NCBI GenBank assembly: GCA_964367685.1
Contig: CAYIYM010000062.1
Span: 1-5,644, forward strand
Reading direction: 5' to 3'
DNA length: 5,644 bases
DNA from: CAUPWF01 sp964367685
Lineage (GTDB): Bacteria; Bacillota; Clostridia; Lachnospirales; Lachnospiraceae
The notes beneath the pieces were generated by a model that ran no database searches, was not told the DNA's origin, and saw only the letters and a program-made list of their open reading frames with translations. The position numbers and the translations under genes are program-made. This document shows, one piece after another, positions 5,229-5,644 of the stretch (position 1 is its first letter; every line of letters begins with the position of its first letter).

Positions 5229-5363
5229 TTATGGACATATTATTTTAACTTCTGTACCTCCAGGTATCTTATAACCATCTGTAAAAATTCCTTTTCCTTC
5301 TCCAACAATCGTTCCACCACTCTCTGATATTTCTGGAAATGCTATTGTTTTTATCTCCGTCAT
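5229..5363 (-). pseudogene. 44-codon remnant, probably the tail of a lost toxin
   Basis: The ATG overlaps the RHS fragment's TGA as ATGA. The frame reads MTEIKTIAFPEISESGG, then TIVGEGKGIFTDG, YKIPGGTEVKIICP and stop. It has no ribosome binding site of its own and is too short for a nuclease domain, but its beta-hairpin-like, Gly-rich ending looks like a real protein C-terminus. It sits exactly where a toxin should be: after RHS core and 15 bp before a well-formed immunity gene. The likely history is that recombination joined the RHS core to the last part of a toxin out of frame, inactivating it. It could also be a chance ORF. The toxin family is not recognised. Confidence 0.45.
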
Positions 5364-5644
5364 AGAGTGCTGTTAGTAGCATCATACTCGTAACCTACTG
5401 TCTTTCCATCTGGGTAGATGAATTTTGCTAGGTTACCATATGTATCATAATTATAGAGAATGACACTTCCATCACCTTGTTTCACTCCTGTAATACGACC
5501 ATCTTCATCGTATTCATAGGTGGTCGTTCCTGTTAGGTCTTCCATCGATACCCTTCCACCATCTTCGTCATAAGCATAAAGGACAGTTCCTTCTGCTTCT
5601 TCCTCATAGGTAGTAGTTAATAATGCATCGAGTTGATTGTAATC
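5360..5644 (-). pseudogene. RHS/YD-repeat core fragment, upstream part, prematurely terminated
   Basis: The frame is open from the window edge, so the true start lies outside; an ATG at 5545 is internal. About 94 residues show YD repeats: DYNQLDALLTTTYEE, LYAYDEDGGRVS, TTYEYDEDGRITGV, ILYNYDTYGNLAK and FIYPDGKTVGYEYDATN. The last residues, STL and a TGA, replace the RL(T)KVTD expected after YEYDA, so the core is cut at this repeat. Such repeats build the delivery cocoon of RHS/WapA-like toxins, normally exported and attached to the cell surface. Here the protein would end without the C-terminal tip and so without a toxin. Its last complete repeat duplicates the first one of the fragment at 256-1. 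Confidence 0.8.
5403..5421. repeat. RHS repeat flank, right copy of the 19-bp identical direct repeat
   Basis: Identical to 213-231; encodes IYPDGK on the minus strand. Together the copies bracket the whole 5.1-kb set of toxin and immunity modules. Confidence 0.75.

Noticed and set aside
1..5644. Search for a transposase, insertion-sequence ends, CRISPR array, tRNA or rRNA
   Set aside because: No DDE or recombinase-like protein, no regularly spaced repeats and no recognisable RNA gene; the only repeats are RHS and linker homologies, which explain the mosaic without a transposon.

Overview
The window looks like a low-GC Firmicute, most likely a Bacillus or close relative. Coding regions are AT-rich, Shine-Dalgarno sequences are strong (AGGAGG/GGAGG), GTG and TTG starts are used, and the RHS/YD-repeat core and Ala/Gly/Val-rich pre-toxin linker are of the kind seen in Bacillus RHS/WapA-like wall-associated polymorphic toxins. 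Genus is inferred from style only. Every credible gene lies on the minus strand, so the biological order runs from high to low coordinates.

The window is a graveyard or archive of displaced toxin tips and immunity genes embedded in an RHS gene. At the upstream end (5644-5360) an RHS core fragment enters from outside and ends at a premature stop. Module A follows: a 44-codon possible toxin tail (5363-5229), a DUF6572-like protein (5213-4875) and a second candidate immunity gene (4885-4301) overlapping it. Module B (4296-about 3950) is debris: a 15-codon RHS scar and two fragments of broken genes. Module C (3940-2718) is the most complete: hydrophobic pre-toxin linker, a His-rich C-terminal toxin candidate, and an acidic immunity candidate coupled by an ATGA overlap. 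Module D (2676-1714) repeats 142 bp of the same linker at about 99% identity, then carries a different toxin candidate and a DUF7674-like immunity candidate. Module E (1704-327) is a Hint autoprocessing domain fused to an AHH-type HNH nuclease, followed by an Imm11/DUF1629-like immunity gene. At the downstream end (256-1) the RHS core resumes in frame and leaves the window.

The modules share a logic. Each tip begins with a piece of conserved RHS, linker or Hint sequence that could serve as a recombination handle, then a variable toxin, then its immunity gene. In-frame stops sit just upstream of the open frames of tips D and E and of the resumed RHS core, so these are not fused to a delivery protein as they stand. 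Recombination between the two linker copies would delete exactly 1098 bp (366 codons) and swap toxin D onto linker C in frame. Recombination between the flanking RHS repeats would remove 5190 bp and restore an uninterrupted RHS frame across the whole visible core. Immunity genes are mostly intact with good ribosome binding sites while toxin parts are eroded in module A, consistent with retained immunity against kin. No RNA genes, CRISPR arrays, transposases or convincing terminators were seen. Family assignments come from remembered sequence patterns, not from a search.
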